Origin: Pseudomonas anguilliseptica
Lineage (GTDB): Bacteria > Pseudomonadota > Gammaproteobacteria > Pseudomonadales > Pseudomonadaceae
DNA length: 64,000 bases
Direction of reading: 5' to 3'
Assembly (NCBI RefSeq): GCF_900105355.1
Contig: NZ_FNSC01000001.1
Span: forward strand, 2,232,001-2,296,000
The stretch's first letter is position 1, and each line of letters opens with the position of its first letter. A model generated the notes under the pieces. The model saw nothing but the letters and a program-made list of their open reading frames with translations. It did no database searches and was not told where the DNA came from. Positions 28,110 to 37,716 of this stretch are shown piece by piece. Position numbers and translations under genes: made by a program.

Positions 28110-29906
28110 TTACAGCTTGCCGATGCTGACGTTGTCGATAAACAACGACTGTCCGCGTTGCGTGCCAAGGATCAGCAGATCGGCGCGGCGCAGGGTGCCG
28201 GCTGGCAGCTGTACTTCATGCTGCAACTTGCTCCAGCTGCCACCACGGGTGGTGCGCTGGCCAAGTGGCAGGTACTGGCCACGACCATTGCCATCTTCGA
28301 CATACAGATAGGCATAGGCGATGGCGCTGACCGCACTGCTACGACCAATACTCAGATCGGCCGAGACGCGATAACGATTACCGGCCTGAACATTGCCGAG
28401 CAGGCTGACGCTTGCGCCAGAGCCTTCGTACTGACGCTGATAAGCTTCCAGAGCCTGGCGGCTGCCGTTGGCGAACGTGCTGGCGCGGGCCCTGCCATAG
28501 AAGCCAGACCAGCCACCAATGCCGTTCTCGAAGTTCCAGCCGAACTGGGTCGGTGCCGGCGGAGTTGGTGGCGCAGCGGCTTGGGCTTCCTGCAGCTCGA
28601 CTTCATCGACCAGCAGGCTGCTGCCGCTGTCGCTCCAGATCGCCACATACAGATTGCGCACGTTGCTTGGGGCTGTGTAGGTGAAGGTCTTTTCCAGGCG
28701 GCTGAACTCGTTGCCGGTCACCGACAGGTTTGCTGTCTGCTCGACGCTGTAAGTAAAGCGGCCGTCAGTGCTTTCCCGGAGGATCGCCACGCGTACGTTC
28801 TCACGGCTGTCGCGGGCCTTGAGCATGGCTTTGGCTTTCAGGCGATATTTCGCGCCGGTAGTCAGGCCGGTGGCCGGTGTGGCCAGTACATCGAAGGCCT
28901 GTGCATCCATCTGCAGTGCGTTGTCGCGGCAGTTCAGTGCCACATTGACCAGGCTCAGCTGCGCCTGACCGAACAGGGCACGCCAGCCTTGGTTGCTGTT
29001 GAATTCGCCGTTGCTGATCAAACCCTTGAGTGCGGGTTTGCTGCACCAGGGCAGCTCGGCCGGTGGCGTGGTCGGGTTGCCGGTGCCGGGGTTGTTGGTG
29101 ACTGGCACCTGGGTGGCGCGGAAGGCGGCGATCTGCGTGGCCATGACGTTCAGCGAGCGCACGGCATCGGAGCGATCGGGCATGCCGCAAGGCTGGTTGG
29201 CGCAGTCGGCGGCATTCAGGCGTGGGTTGGAAAATACCGGCGCCCGACTGCGCGCGCCGAAGACCTGCGGGTAGGCCATGATGGTGCTGAACTGACCCTG
29301 GACGCCGTAGCCACGGCTCCATTCGTGGGTGCCGTTGTGGCCGTTGGCGTTGTAGTAGCCTCCCTGCTGGTCCTGCTCGTAGGAGTGGCGCAGGCCCATA
29401 TTGTGGCCAACTTCATGGGCGAAGGTGCTGAGGCTGCAGTCGACAGCGGTCAGGCCATAGGCCATTTCCTTGGCGCCGCTGTTGAAACGATCACTGTTCT
29501 TCGCGCCAGTACCCATCCAGGCGATACCGCAGACGCCATAACCCTGGCCCTGGGTGGTGCGGTTGATCAGATGTACCACGTCGGCGCCGTATTGCTCACG
29601 CAGGCGTTTTACCTGGGCGTCATCAGTGAATTTGTTGAGGTTGGCGCCGGACACATCGTAGTAGTTGGCCCAGTCAAGCAGCTGCTTGTGTACCAGGCGC
29701 AGGCGGATATTCACGCCGCTTTTGGCGTAGGCCGTGTTGGTGTATTCGATATAGCTGGCGATGCGTGCGTCGATATCGCGGCCGTTAGGCAGGCTTTGCG
29801 CGTCTTTGGTGTAGAGCACCATGATGTCGACGGTTTCCGGGTTGGCCTGAGCGCTATGGGCGGTCAGGGCCAGTGCGAGGGCGGAGAGCCATTGCACTTT
29901 TTTCAT
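28110..29906 (-). CDS. Secreted metzincin protease with two carbohydrate-binding-like domains
   Basis: A 598-residue exported zinc protease of the reprolysin-like (M12) group. A signal peptide ends near ANA-like residue 22 and the catalytic domain begins almost at once (ETVDIMVLYTKDAQ), so there is no pro-domain. The zinc motif HEVGHNMGLRH is at residues 164-174 and the Met-turn is STIMAYP. Residues 300-455 and 465-598 each look like a CBM4/9-type beta-sandwich (the last ends LFIDNVSIGKL), joined by Pro-rich linkers. Six or more Cys in the catalytic domain suggest disulfides. It is the probable substrate of the GspC/GspD pair encoded beside it; the extracellular target is unknown. Confidence 0.9.
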   Translation of the reverse strand: MKKVQWLSALALALTAHSAQANPETVDIMVLYTKDAQSLPNGRDIDARIASYIEYTNTAYAKSGVNIRLRLVHKQLLDWANYYDVSGANLNKFTDDAQVKRLREQYGADVVHLINRTTQGQGYGVCGIAWMGTGAKNSDRFNSGAKEMAYGLTAVDCSLSTFAHEVGHNMGLRHSYEQDQQGGYYNANGHNGTHEWSRGYGVQGQFSTIMAYPQVFGARSRAPVFSNPRLNAADCANQPCGMPDRSDAVRSLNVMATQIAAFRATQVPVTNNPGTGNPTTPPAELPWCSKPALKGLISNGEFNSNQGWRALFGQAQLSLVNVALNCRDNALQMDAQAFDVLATPATGLTTGAKYRLKAKAMLKARDSRENVRVAILRESTDGRFTYSVEQTANLSVTGNEFSRLEKTFTYTAPSNVRNLYVAIWSDSGSSLLVDEVELQEAQAAAPPTPPAPTQFGWNFENGIGGWSGFYGRARASTFANGSRQALEAYQRQYEGSGASVSLLGNVQAGNRYRVSADLSIGRSSAVSAIAYAYLYVEDGNGRGQYLPLGQRTTRGGSWSKLQHEVQLPAGTLRRADLLILGTQRGQSLFIDNVSIGKL

Positions 29907-29941
29907 ATCAGCATTCCTTGTGCGATGTGGGTAAGCGGTGA

Positions 29942-30622
29942 TCAGCCCTGGGTGGGCGGTGGCAGCGGAGCCAGTTCTTTATGGTCGTAGTGCAGGCTGT
30001 CGTTGGGATCGGCCCGCATTACCAGCTGGTTTTCATCGGTGATCACCGTCTTGCCGGTGGCGTTATCGATGATGATCGACAGGCTGCCGTCGAGCGTGGC
30101 GACGGTGATATGGGTCTCCAGCGCGCCCTTCACCAGGGTCATGCTTTCCACCTCGTCGCCATCGATCAGGCTGCCTTGCCATACGGCGCTGCCGGCGGTG
30201 TTGCGGGTTTCGCCGAGGGTGGCGCGGGTTGGGCTGTTGCGCCCCGGCAGTGCCAGGGAAACCACCTGGCCGAGCGCAAGGTTGCTGAGTTGCTGTGGGT
30301 CGACCTGGGTCAGGTGCTGAGTGATGCCATTGCTTTCGGTTTCCTGCAGCGAGTCTGCGTCCCAGAGCGTGGCCTGTGCGGCGCTGCTAGTGGTCACGGG
30401 CGGTTTGGCCTGCAGGGTGGAGACGCCGCTGGCGCCTTGGCTGGCTGCCTGGCTCGCGGGCGCGGCTGTGCTCTGGCTGGGCGCGGACGATTTGCCGCCC
30501 TCGCTGTTGTTCGATGCTGCTTGGGTTGGCTTTGGCTGCTCAAGGTCAGCCGAGAGCACGACCCCCAAGACGCCGCCGACAATGGCGGTGGCGACTGCGG
30601 CTGTAATCCAGCGTTTTGACAT
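29942..30622 (-). CDS. Membrane-anchored protein resembling a metzincin pro-domain
   Basis: A 226-residue protein with an N-terminal signal anchor (ITAAVATAIVGGVLGVVLS), a Ser/Ala/Gln-rich linker of about 60 residues and a C-terminal domain near residues 105-205. That domain contains LALPGRNSPTRATLGE, GSAVWQGSLIDGDEVESMTL and VATLDGSLSIII, which resembles the region that precedes the catalytic domain in single-chain bacterial M12-type proteases (a strand with LALPDG, then sWxGxl, then dGxxyxi). The gene lies 35 bases upstream of the metzincin, which lacks this region. I infer a trans-acting pro-domain, chaperone or inhibitor; this is by eye and needs a profile search. Confidence 0.65.
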   Translation of the reverse strand: MSKRWITAAVATAIVGGVLGVVLSADLEQPKPTQAASNNSEGGKSSAPSQSTAAPASQAASQGASGVSTLQAKPPVTTSSAAQATLWDADSLQETESNGITQHLTQVDPQQLSNLALGQVVSLALPGRNSPTRATLGETRNTAGSAVWQGSLIDGDEVESMTLVKGALETHITVATLDGSLSIIIDNATGKTVITDENQLVMRADPNDSLHYDHKELAPLPPPTQG

Positions 30623-30811
30623 GCGACTGCTCCATTAGTCTGGAAAGTTGAAGCTGCGCAGTCTAGGTAGAGCCTTTGCGGCTATTCGTTATGCAGTTCA
30701 CAGGCAGAGGGTATGGGCAGGGCCAGCTTATTTAATTTGGACGCTGGTCTCATATGGAGAGTGTGCCACGTCTCGCTGGAAATGGGGCACAGTTCCAGTC
30801 AGCTCGGTTAT

Positions 30812-30838
30812 GGCGTTGCTGCGCGGTGTCGCAACGCC
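30812..30838. terminator. Hairpin between secretin and pro-domain-like genes
   Basis: GGCGTTGC and GCAACGCC form an 8-bp stem 7 bases after the secretin stop. There is no T-run. In the 223-base gap that follows I see no gene; it may carry a promoter for the pro-domain and protease genes. Confidence 0.35.
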
Positions 30839-30845
30839 TCTTTGC

Positions 30846-33095
30846 TTACTCGGGTTGGGCGCTAGCGCCGCGTCTGGGCAGCTGTTCAGGCAAAACGGCC
30901 AGGGCTTTGAGCGCTGTCTCGCGGTTCGGGTAGCTGCCATAGAGCACGGCGTAGCGGGTTTCCCCGGCCTGCGTGCTCTCGGCCAGACGCAGGGGCTGCT
31001 TGGGGTGGCGTTCAAGCAGGGCCTGCATAAATTCGCGGCTGCTGCCTTCGACCAGCTGGATGGTGTGGCGGCGCGCTGCAACCTTGGGTTTGCTTTCGCC
31101 GCCACGGCCATCGCCCAGGGTGGCCGGGTCGACAGGTTTTGGCGTTTCGATCAGGGTCTTGCTCGGTTTTGCCGGGATGGCTTTGGCCGGCTGGCGCAGG
31201 TCGGTTGCGGCTGCCTCAATGCCCTGGTCGAACAAGGCATGGGCCTGCTGCGGTAGATGGTCGTAACCGTTGGCCTGGCCGAGCAGGCGCAGGTCGCGGT
31301 ATTTGCCCAGGCTCAGGTTGGCCAGGCCGACGCCGTCGCGTGCCACGGTCGGGCGCAGGAACACCATCAGGTTGCGTTTCTGCCGCGCTTCGCGGGTTGA
31401 GCGGAACAGCCGGCCGATCCCTGGGATATCGCCGAGCAGCGGCACCTTACTCTCGCTGCTGGTGATGTCGTCCTGAATCAGGCCGCCGAGCACGATCACC
31501 TGGCCATCATCGGCCAGCACGGTGCTCTTGATCGAGCGCTTGTTGGTCACCAGATCCACGGCCTGGGCATTGAGCCCGGTGCTCGGGGCAATGGAGGATA
31601 TTTCTTGCTCGATCACCAGGCGCAGGGTGGCGCCTTCATTGATATGCGGGGTGACCTTGAGAGTAACGCCGATATCCTTGCGTTCGATGGTGGTAAAAGG
31701 GTTGCTCGAACCGGCGGCGTCGGTCGTGTAAGACCCTGTTTGGAACGGTACGTTTTGGCCGACCAAAATCTCGGCAGACTGGTTGTCCAGCGTTAGCAGA
31801 GTTGGGGTGGAGAGCAGGTTACTTTTGCCGGTCGACGACAGTGCCGTAATCAGTGCGCCAAAGTTATCGTTACCAACCCCGAAGATCGCCCCGTTGGGCA
31901 GTGTCTTAGCCAGATCGCCTGTCTCTTTGCTGGCGATGGCGCCGAGTAGGGTGCCGACGGATAGCCCGGTATTGCTGAAGTTGACCCCTCCTAGGCCACT
32001 GCCACCGCGGCCATCAATGGCCCACTGCACGCCGAGAGCGTCACTGATGTCACCGGACATCTCGACAATAGCGGCCTCCACCAGCACCTGGGCGCGGGGT
32101 ATATCCAGCTGGCGCACCAGATCCTCGAACATATTGACGATATCGGCCTCGGCCATGATGACGATGGCGTTGAGGCTTTCGTCAGCGCGAATCATCAGCT
32201 TGAGCGGTGTGGCGTTTTCGTTGCCTTGACTCTGGCTCAGGTTGTCGCCGAAGTCACCGAGGGTCTTCGCCATCTCCTTGGCATCGCCATGGCGCAAACG
32301 GATAACCCGGGTATTGGTCGAGCGCGAGCTGGGCGTGTCGAGGCTCTGCGCCAGCTTCAATAGGCGCGCGCGGGCATCGCTGGGGCCGAGCAGCAGCAGA
32401 CGGTTGGCGCGGGTATCGGCAATCACCTGGGCACCGCTGGCCTGGGCGTTTTTCAGCGAACTGTTGATCACCGCTGCCAGCTCATGAACCCAGGCATGGC
32501 GCAGGTCATAGACGCTGAAATCGTCCTGGTTCTGGCTGTCCAGCTGGCGGATGATCTCGTCGATGCGGGCGATATTGGCCGGGGTGTCGCTGATGATCAG
32601 GCTGTTGGAGGAGGGCACGGCGGCCAGATGACCATGGTTGGCGACCAGCGGGCGAATCAGCGGCAGCAGGTCGTTGGCGGCGCCGTGTTGTACCTGCAGT
32701 ACACGAGTTTCCAGGTTGCCGTTGCTGCCTGCGGTGGTCTTGGCCTCGCTACTGGGAATGATGCTCAGCTGATTGCCCTGAGGCATCACGGCGAAACCAT
32801 GGGTGCTCATCACCGAGAGGAACAGCTTGTAGACCTCGGCGATATTCATCGGCTGCTGGGCAATCACCGTGACCTGACCTTTTACCCGCGGGTCGATGAT
32901 AAAGGTCTGCCCACTGATGCTGGATATCTGCTCGATAAAGTCGCGAATTTCCGCACTCTGCATATTGATCGTCCAGCTGTCCTCGCTCTGTGCAGGCGCT
33001 TCGGTCGACGCATTGGCCTGGCTGGCGATGCTCAGCAACAGGGCGGTGTGCAGCAGTAGCAGGCGGAAAAGTGGGCGCAGGGCAGGCGTGATCAT
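30846..33095 (-). CDS. Orphan type II secretin (GspD-like) with C-terminal SPOR-like domain
   Basis: A 749-residue outer membrane secretin from ATG 33095. After a signal peptide (LLLLHTALLLSIASQANA) come the N0 domain (WTINMQSAEIRDFIEQISSI), N1-N3 repeats (RVLQVQHGAANDLLPLIRPL is typical) and the secretin core, ending with VPLLGDIPGIGRLFRS and LMVFLRP. About 100 residues of linker rich in Pro and Lys follow, then a last segment of about 75 residues (HTIQLVEGSSREFMQALLE, then YAVLYGSYPNRETALKALAVLP) that matches the pattern of SPOR domains such as that of DamX. Ordinary GspD ends in a pilotin-binding S-domain instead. The longer upstream frame adds 69 residues with no signal peptide. Confidence 0.9.
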   Translation of the reverse strand: MITPALRPLFRLLLLHTALLLSIASQANASTEAPAQSEDSWTINMQSAEIRDFIEQISSISGQTFIIDPRVKGQVTVIAQQPMNIAEVYKLFLSVMSTHGFAVMPQGNQLSIIPSSEAKTTAGSNGNLETRVLQVQHGAANDLLPLIRPLVANHGHLAAVPSSNSLIISDTPANIARIDEIIRQLDSQNQDDFSVYDLRHAWVHELAAVINSSLKNAQASGAQVIADTRANRLLLLGPSDARARLLKLAQSLDTPSSRSTNTRVIRLRHGDAKEMAKTLGDFGDNLSQSQGNENATPLKLMIRADESLNAIVIMAEADIVNMFEDLVRQLDIPRAQVLVEAAIVEMSGDISDALGVQWAIDGRGGSGLGGVNFSNTGLSVGTLLGAIASKETGDLAKTLPNGAIFGVGNDNFGALITALSSTGKSNLLSTPTLLTLDNQSAEILVGQNVPFQTGSYTTDAAGSSNPFTTIERKDIGVTLKVTPHINEGATLRLVIEQEISSIAPSTGLNAQAVDLVTNKRSIKSTVLADDGQVIVLGGLIQDDITSSESKVPLLGDIPGIGRLFRSTREARQKRNLMVFLRPTVARDGVGLANLSLGKYRDLRLLGQANGYDHLPQQAHALFDQGIEAAATDLRQPAKAIPAKPSKTLIETPKPVDPATLGDGRGGESKPKVAARRHTIQLVEGSSREFMQALLERHPKQPLRLAESTQAGETRYAVLYGSYPNRETALKALAVLPEQLPRRGASAQPE

Positions 33096-33391
33096 GGCTA
33101 GGGCATCAGTAAGTGTGGCCGTAATGCACTGCCGCAGCCGACGCAAGGTCGGACAAGAAAAGGCTGGAGGCGCTGTTTGAATGAGCGAAAACGGCTGCAA
33201 CCAGCACTGCGAGCAGTGTTGGGGGCGCAAGGCTAATGAAAAAAATCGGCAGTTGTTGAGGCGTGATGGCGATCTGCGATGATCGTCACAGTCGGTCGGC
33301 AATTTGTTGCCAGGGCGTGATGGGCGTCAGTTGGCGATTACGCCTGCAAGCGGGAGCCCTTGGTCAGGCTCCCGATCAGTTCGCCAGCAGC

Positions 33392-33715
33392 CTAGCTGCG
33401 GTCGGCGAGGATGCCGATGATAAAGAACACCAGAATCAGCACCGGAGCCAGGGTGAAGTTGTTGAAGAAGCCCAGGCCCTTGGCCAGGTAAGGTGTGGCG
33501 AAGACGATCAGCAGGCCGTAGCCCACCGCGCAGAGCAGCACGAAGATCAGTGTGCGAAAGATGAAGTTCATGCTGCTGGTGTTGCGCTGCACCCAGGCAT
33601 TGATGCCGGGACCGAACAGCACCAGCAGGGTGGCCATGATCGCCAGGGAAATATCATAGAGGTGGCTGCGGCTCCAGCGCGACAGGGTGACGATCAGGTC
33701 GAGTAGCAGGTCCAT
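33392..33715 (-). CDS. DUF3392-family membrane protein
   Basis: A 107-residue protein with three transmembrane helices (residues 17-38, 51-71, 83-103). It belongs to DUF3392, a gammaproteobacterial family of unknown function; the FRTLIFVLLCAVGYGLL segment is the conserved core. It begins 30 bases after the hemW stop and is the last gene of the metX-metW-DUF4426-rdgB-hemW run. A hairpin at 33351-33374 (CGGGAGCC/GGCTCCCG) lies after it. The region 33096-33350 holds no gene that I can see and is the secretin leader. Confidence 0.85.
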   Translation of the reverse strand: MDLLLDLIVTLSRWSRSHLYDISLAIMATLLVLFGPGINAWVQRNTSSMNFIFRTLIFVLLCAVGYGLLIVFATPYLAKGLGFFNNFTLAPVLILVFFIIGILADRS

Positions 33716-33745
33716 CCGGTGTCCTTAGCCGTAGTGGCGTGTACG

Positions 33746-34906
33746 TCAGGGTAGAAAATACTGCAGCAGGTCGTTGAGAAACAGCTGGCCTTCGCGAGTG
33801 GCGCACAGGCGTGCCGGATCGCTGTACAGCAGGCCGCGCTTGTGCGCCTCGATGCGCGCGGCGGCGAGCTGGCTGAGCGGCAGGCCGGTGCGCTGAGTGA
33901 ACAGTTCGCTGGCGACGCCGTCCGTGAGGCGCAGCACATTCATCAGAAATTCGAAGGGCAGCTCATCGGCGCCAAGGACGCGCTCGCCGGCGCTGAAGCG
34001 TTTGCTGGTGTCGAGGTAGTCCTTGGGCAGGCGGGTTTTCCAGCTGCGGCTGATGCGCCCGTCCGGCTGGCTGAGCTTGCCGTGGGCGCCGGCGCCAATG
34101 CCGAGAAAGTCGCCAAAGGTCCAGTAGTTCAGGTTGTGCCGCGCCGCCTTGCCAGGCTGGGCGTAGGCCGACACTTCGTACTGCGCGTAACCTTCAGCGG
34201 CCAGCAGGGCCTGTCCGGCTTCCTGAATGTCCCAGAGAATATCGTCTTCCGGCACTTCGGGCGGCTGGTTCCAGAACACCGTGTTTGGCTCCACCGTCAG
34301 CTGATACCAGGACAGGTGCGTCGGCCCCTGGGCAATGGCGGTGCGCAGATCGCTCAGGGCGTCCTCGATGGACTGGTTCGGCAGGCCGTGCATCAGGTCC
34401 AGGTTGAAATTATCGAAGCCGGCAGCGCGGGCCATATCGGCGGCGCGCACGGCTTCGTCGCCGTCGTGGATGCGCCCTAGGGCGATTAGCTTGGGTGCCT
34501 GGAAACTCTGCACACCGATCGACAAACGATTGATACCCAGGCGACGGTAGTCCTTGAACTTGGCCTGCTCAAAGGTGCCGGGGTTGGCTTCCAGGGTGAT
34601 CTCGATATCGGCGGCAAACGGCACACGCCGCTCCACGCCTTCAAGCAGACGGCCGAGGGCCTTGGCCGAAAACAGGCTGGGGGTGCCGCCACCAAAGAAG
34701 ATCGAGCTCAGCGGGCGGTTATGCACCTGCGTCAGATCGGCATCCAGATCCGCCAGCAGAGCGTCGACATACGCTTCTTCCGGCAGATTGGGCCCGGCGG
34801 TGTGGGAGTTGAAGTCGCAATACGGGCACTTCTTCACGCACCAGGGGATGTGCACATAGAGTGCAAGTGGCGGCAGCGCGAAGCCGCCGCCGGACGCCAT
34901 GGTCAT
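33746..34906 (-). CDS. hemW: Radical SAM heme chaperone HemW
   Basis: A 386-residue protein of the HemN-like radical SAM family. The motif [17 protein letters not shown] (CxxxCxxC) near residues 18-34 binds the [4Fe-4S] cluster, and [22 protein letters not shown] is a HemW hallmark. HemW acts as a heme chaperone rather than as the coproporphyrinogen oxidase; older annotations call it hemN. ATG 34906 overlaps the rdgB stop (ATGA). An ATG two codons later (34900) is an alternative. Confidence 0.93.
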   Translation of the reverse strand: MTMASGGGFALPPLALYVHIPWCVKKCPYCDFNSHTAGPNLPEEAYVDALLADLDADLTQVHNRPLSSIFFGGGTPSLFSAKALGRLLEGVERRVPFAADIEITLEANPGTFEQAKFKDYRRLGINRLSIGVQSFQAPKLIALGRIHDGDEAVRAADMARAAGFDNFNLDLMHGLPNQSIEDALSDLRTAIAQGPTHLSWYQLTVEPNTVFWNQPPEVPEDDILWDIQEAGQALLAAEGYAQYEVSAYAQPGKAARHNLNYWTFGDFLGIGAGAHGKLSQPDGRISRSWKTRLPKDYLDTSKRFSAGERVLGADELPFEFLMNVLRLTDGVASELFTQRTGLPLSQLAAARIEAHKRGLLYSDPARLCATREGQLFLNDLLQYFLP

Positions 34907-35499
34907 GCCAGGCCCAGCCGCTGTTTCAGCAGGGCCATGGCGCGGGCGCGGTGGCTGATCTGGTTTTTCTCGGCTGCCGGCAGTTCGGCGCTGGAGCAAT
35001 CACGCTCGGGCACCCAGAACAGCGGGTCATAGCCGAAGCCTTTCACGCCTTGTGCGGCGTGCAGGATGCGCCCGTGCCAGAGGCCTTCGCAGATGATTGG
35101 CAGCGGGTCGTCGGCATGCCGCACCAGTGCCAGGCAGCAGACGAACTGAGCGCCGCGCTCGGCGTCCGGCATATCTTTCAGGGCGTCGAGCAGTTTGGTG
35201 TTGTTCGCCGCGTCACCCTGGCCATCGGCATAGCGCGCCGAGTAGATGCCCGGTGCGCCGCCGAGAAAGTCCACCGCCAGGCCCGAGTCGTCGGCCAGCG
35301 CCGGCAGGCCGGACAATCGGGCGGCATTGCGTGCCTTGAGAATGGCATTCTCGATAAATGACAGGCCGGTTTCTTCCGGCTCGACCATCGAGAATTCGCC
35401 GACTGAGCGCACGCGCACGCTGCTGCCGAGCATGGCTTGCAGCTCCTTGAGTTTGCCGGCGTTATGACTGGCGAGTACAAGCTCGTTGAAGTGCATCAT
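34903..35499 (-). CDS. rdgB: dITP/XTP pyrophosphatase
   Basis: A 198-residue house-cleaning NTPase (Ham1 family) that hydrolyses dITP, XTP and related non-canonical nucleotides and so prevents their incorporation into DNA. Hallmarks: [16 protein letters not shown] at the N-terminus, [42 protein letters not shown] and FGYDPLF. It overlaps the preceding DUF4426 gene and the following hemW by 4 bases each, so the genes are translationally coupled. Confidence 0.97.
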   Translation of the reverse strand: MMHFNELVLASHNAGKLKELQAMLGSSVRVRSVGEFSMVEPEETGLSFIENAILKARNAARLSGLPALADDSGLAVDFLGGAPGIYSARYADGQGDAANNTKLLDALKDMPDAERGAQFVCCLALVRHADDPLPIICEGLWHGRILHAAQGVKGFGYDPLFWVPERDCSSAELPAAEKNQISHRARAMALLKQRLGLA

Positions 35500-35915
35500 T
35501 CGTCTGGGAAGAATTCCTGGTTGAAGTCGAAACTGTGCGCCACGCCATCGGCCGCGCGCACGTTGATGGTGAAACGCAGCATTTCACGCTGGCTGAAGTT
35601 GAATTGCGCCAGGTAATAAATGGCCTCACCTTCGTTGACCTGCTTGAAGGTCAGCGGCTGGCTGCGGCCGACCAGATCCTTCACTTCGCCACTGACGCTG
35701 GCGCTGCTGGCCTTGCCGGCCTTGAGCACGGAAATGTTCACCACGCCCTGGGTCTTGCTGCGCACCAGGCCGTTGGCGGCGGCGATATCCGGCTGCAGAA
35801 AACCGGAATTGAAGGCGATGTAGTGCACGTCGAGATCGCCGAAGGTCTGCTTGCGTTCAGCCAGCGCCGGCAGGCTCAGGCACAGGGCGATAAACAGTAG
35901 TGCGATGCGACGCAT
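35496..35915 (-). CDS. DUF4426 periplasmic protein
   Basis: A 139-residue exported protein with a signal peptide ([20 protein letters not shown]). The beta-rich remainder ([36 protein letters not shown] in pattern) is DUF4426, a family found in gammaproteobacteria between metW and rdgB. Function is unknown. It overlaps rdgB by 4 bases and follows metW by 38 bases. Confidence 0.9.
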   Translation of the reverse strand: MRRIALLFIALCLSLPALAERKQTFGDLDVHYIAFNSGFLQPDIAAANGLVRSKTQGVVNISVLKAGKASSASVSGEVKDLVGRSQPLTFKQVNEGEAIYYLAQFNFSQREMLRFTINVRAADGVAHSFDFNQEFFPDE

Positions 35916-35953
35916 AAGGGTTCTCCTAGTAGCTAATCGTGCAGTGCAGCCGC

Positions 35954-36574
35954 CTAGTTGGCGATCTGCACGTCTTCGGCCGTAGGCCCGCTGATCCGGT
36001 AAATGCCGATTTCACCTAACAGATTAGGCCAGATTCGACTGGCCCAGCCGTGCCGGTGGTCGCGGTCCACGGCCAGGCGGTCCATGACTTTCGCGCCCTG
36101 ATCGTGGCACAGCTTTTCGAAGTCTTCGAAGGTGCAGAAGTGGATGTTCGGCGTGTTGAACCAGGTGTACGGCAGAAAATCCGACACTGGCATGCGGCCC
36201 TTGGTGGTGAGGTACCAGCGGCAGTGCCAGTGGCCGAAGTTGGGGAAGGTGATGATGCAGCTCTTGCCAACCCGGAGCATTTCCGCCAGCACCTTGTCCG
36301 GGTAGTGCAGGGCCTGCAGCGACTGGGTCATGACCACCACATCGAAGCTGTTGCTGGCGAAGTTGCCCAGCCCCTGGTCAAGGTTCTGCTCAATCACGTT
36401 GACGCCCTTGCTGACGCACTGGGCGATATTGTCCGCATCGATTTCCAGGCCGTAGCCGGACACCTGCTTGTGTTCAGCCAGCCAGGCGAGCAACTCGCCA
36501 TTGCCGCACCCCAGGTCGAGTACACGACTGCCGGCGGGAATCCACTCTTGGATGATTTCGAGATCCGCGCGCAT
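35954..36574 (-). CDS. metW: Methionine biosynthesis protein MetW
   Basis: A 206-residue SAM-methyltransferase-fold protein that works with MetX. The SAM motif RVLDLGCGNGELLAWL is near residue 18, and SFDVVVMTQSLQALHYPDKVLAEMLRVG is typical of MetW. In Pseudomonas, MetX needs MetW for full homoserine succinyl- or acetyltransferase activity. It starts 2 bases after the metX stop. Confidence 0.96.
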   Translation of the reverse strand: MRADLEIIQEWIPAGSRVLDLGCGNGELLAWLAEHKQVSGYGLEIDADNIAQCVSKGVNVIEQNLDQGLGNFASNSFDVVVMTQSLQALHYPDKVLAEMLRVGKSCIITFPNFGHWHCRWYLTTKGRMPVSDFLPYTWFNTPNIHFCTFEDFEKLCHDQGAKVMDRLAVDRDHRHGWASRIWPNLLGEIGIYRISGPTAEDVQIAN

Positions 36575-36576
36575 GA

Positions 36577-37716
36577 CTACACCTTGATCCGTTTCATATA
36601 GCTTTCGAATGCCTGCAGGTAACGCGGGATTGGCATCAGGAAAGCGTCGTGGCCCTGGGGCGCATCGATTTCCAGGTAGCAGACGTTTTTCCGCGCTGCG
36701 GTCAGCGCATCGACGATTTCCCGCGAACGCGCCGGCGAGAAACGCCAGTCGGTGGTGAAAGACATCACGCAGAAGTCAGCGCTGACGTGGGCCAGGGTCT
36801 TGGCCAGGTCGCCGTCGAAGGCCGCCGCCGGATCGAAGTAGTCCAGTGCCTTGGTCATCAGCAGGTAGGTGTTGGCGTCAAAGCGCCCGGAGAACTCTTC
36901 GCCCTGATAGCGCAGGTAGCTTTCCACCTGAAACTCGACGCTGTGGAAGTCGTAGTTGAGCTTTTCGCTTTTCAGGCCACGGCCGAATTTCTCGCCCATG
37001 GCGTCATCCGACAGGTAGGTGATGTGGCCGACCATGCGCGCCAGCATCAGCCCGCGCTTGGGGATTACGCCCTGCTCCTGAAAGTGTCCGCCGTGGAATT
37101 GCGGGTCAGTCAGGATCGCCTGGCGCGCCACTTCGTTGAAGGCGATGTTTTGCGCCGACAGCTTGGGGGCCGAGGCAATCGCCAGGCAGTGACGCACGCG
37201 CTCGGGGTAGCTGATGGTCCACTGCATGGCCTGCATACCGCCCAGGCTGCCACCGATCACCGCGGCCCACTGCTGGATGCCGAGGTTGTCGGCCAGCCGC
37301 GCCTGGCTGTGCACCCAGTCTTCCACGGTCATCACCGGGAAGTCTGCGCCGAAGGGTTTGCCGGTAGCCGGGTTGACGCTGCTGGGGCCGGTGGAGCCGT
37401 TGCAGCCGCCGAGGTTGTTCAGGCTGACGACGAAGAACTTGTTGGTGTCGATGGGCTTGCCGGGGCCGATGCAGCTGTCCCACCAACCCGGCTTGCGGTC
37501 ATCCACGCTGTGATAGCCGGCGGCATGGTGATGGCCGGACAGGGCGTGGCAGATCAGCACGGCGTTGCTCGCCGTTGCATTCAGCTCGCCATAGGTTTCG
37601 ACGATCAGTTGGTAGTCGGCCAGGCTGCGTCCACAGGCGAGCGCCAACGGCTCGGCGAAGTGCATCACTTGGGGCGTAACCAAGCCAACAGAGTCTTGAG
37701 GAAAGGCAGTCGACAT
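36577..37716 (-). CDS. metX: Homoserine O-acyltransferase MetX
   Basis: A 379-residue alpha/beta-hydrolase-fold enzyme that activates homoserine for methionine synthesis. The nucleophile elbow is [12 protein letters not shown], the oxyanion region [14 protein letters not shown] and [14 protein letters not shown] are intact, and the catalytic His lies in [10 protein letters not shown]. Despite the MetX fold, many gammaproteobacterial members use succinyl-CoA, so the acyl donor is not certain. ATG 37716 gives the family length. It heads the metX-metW operon. Confidence 0.97.
   Translation of the reverse strand: MSTAFPQDSVGLVTPQVMHFAEPLALACGRSLADYQLIVETYGELNATASNAVLICHALSGHHHAAGYHSVDDRKPGWWDSCIGPGKPIDTNKFFVVSLNNLGGCNGSTGPSSVNPATGKPFGADFPVMTVEDWVHSQARLADNLGIQQWAAVIGGSLGGMQAMQWTISYPERVRHCLAIASAPKLSAQNIAFNEVARQAILTDPQFHGGHFQEQGVIPKRGLMLARMVGHITYLSDDAMGEKFGRGLKSEKLNYDFHSVEFQVESYLRYQGEEFSGRFDANTYLLMTKALDYFDPAAAFDGDLAKTLAHVSADFCVMSFTTDWRFSPARSREIVDALTAARKNVCYLEIDAPQGHDAFLMPIPRYLQAFESYMKRIKV

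Noticed and set aside
28158..29990. 610-codon open frame on the plus strand
   Set aside because: Antisense to the metzincin, which has signal peptide, zinc motif and Met-turn. The shadow frame has no ribosome binding site and no recognisable domain.
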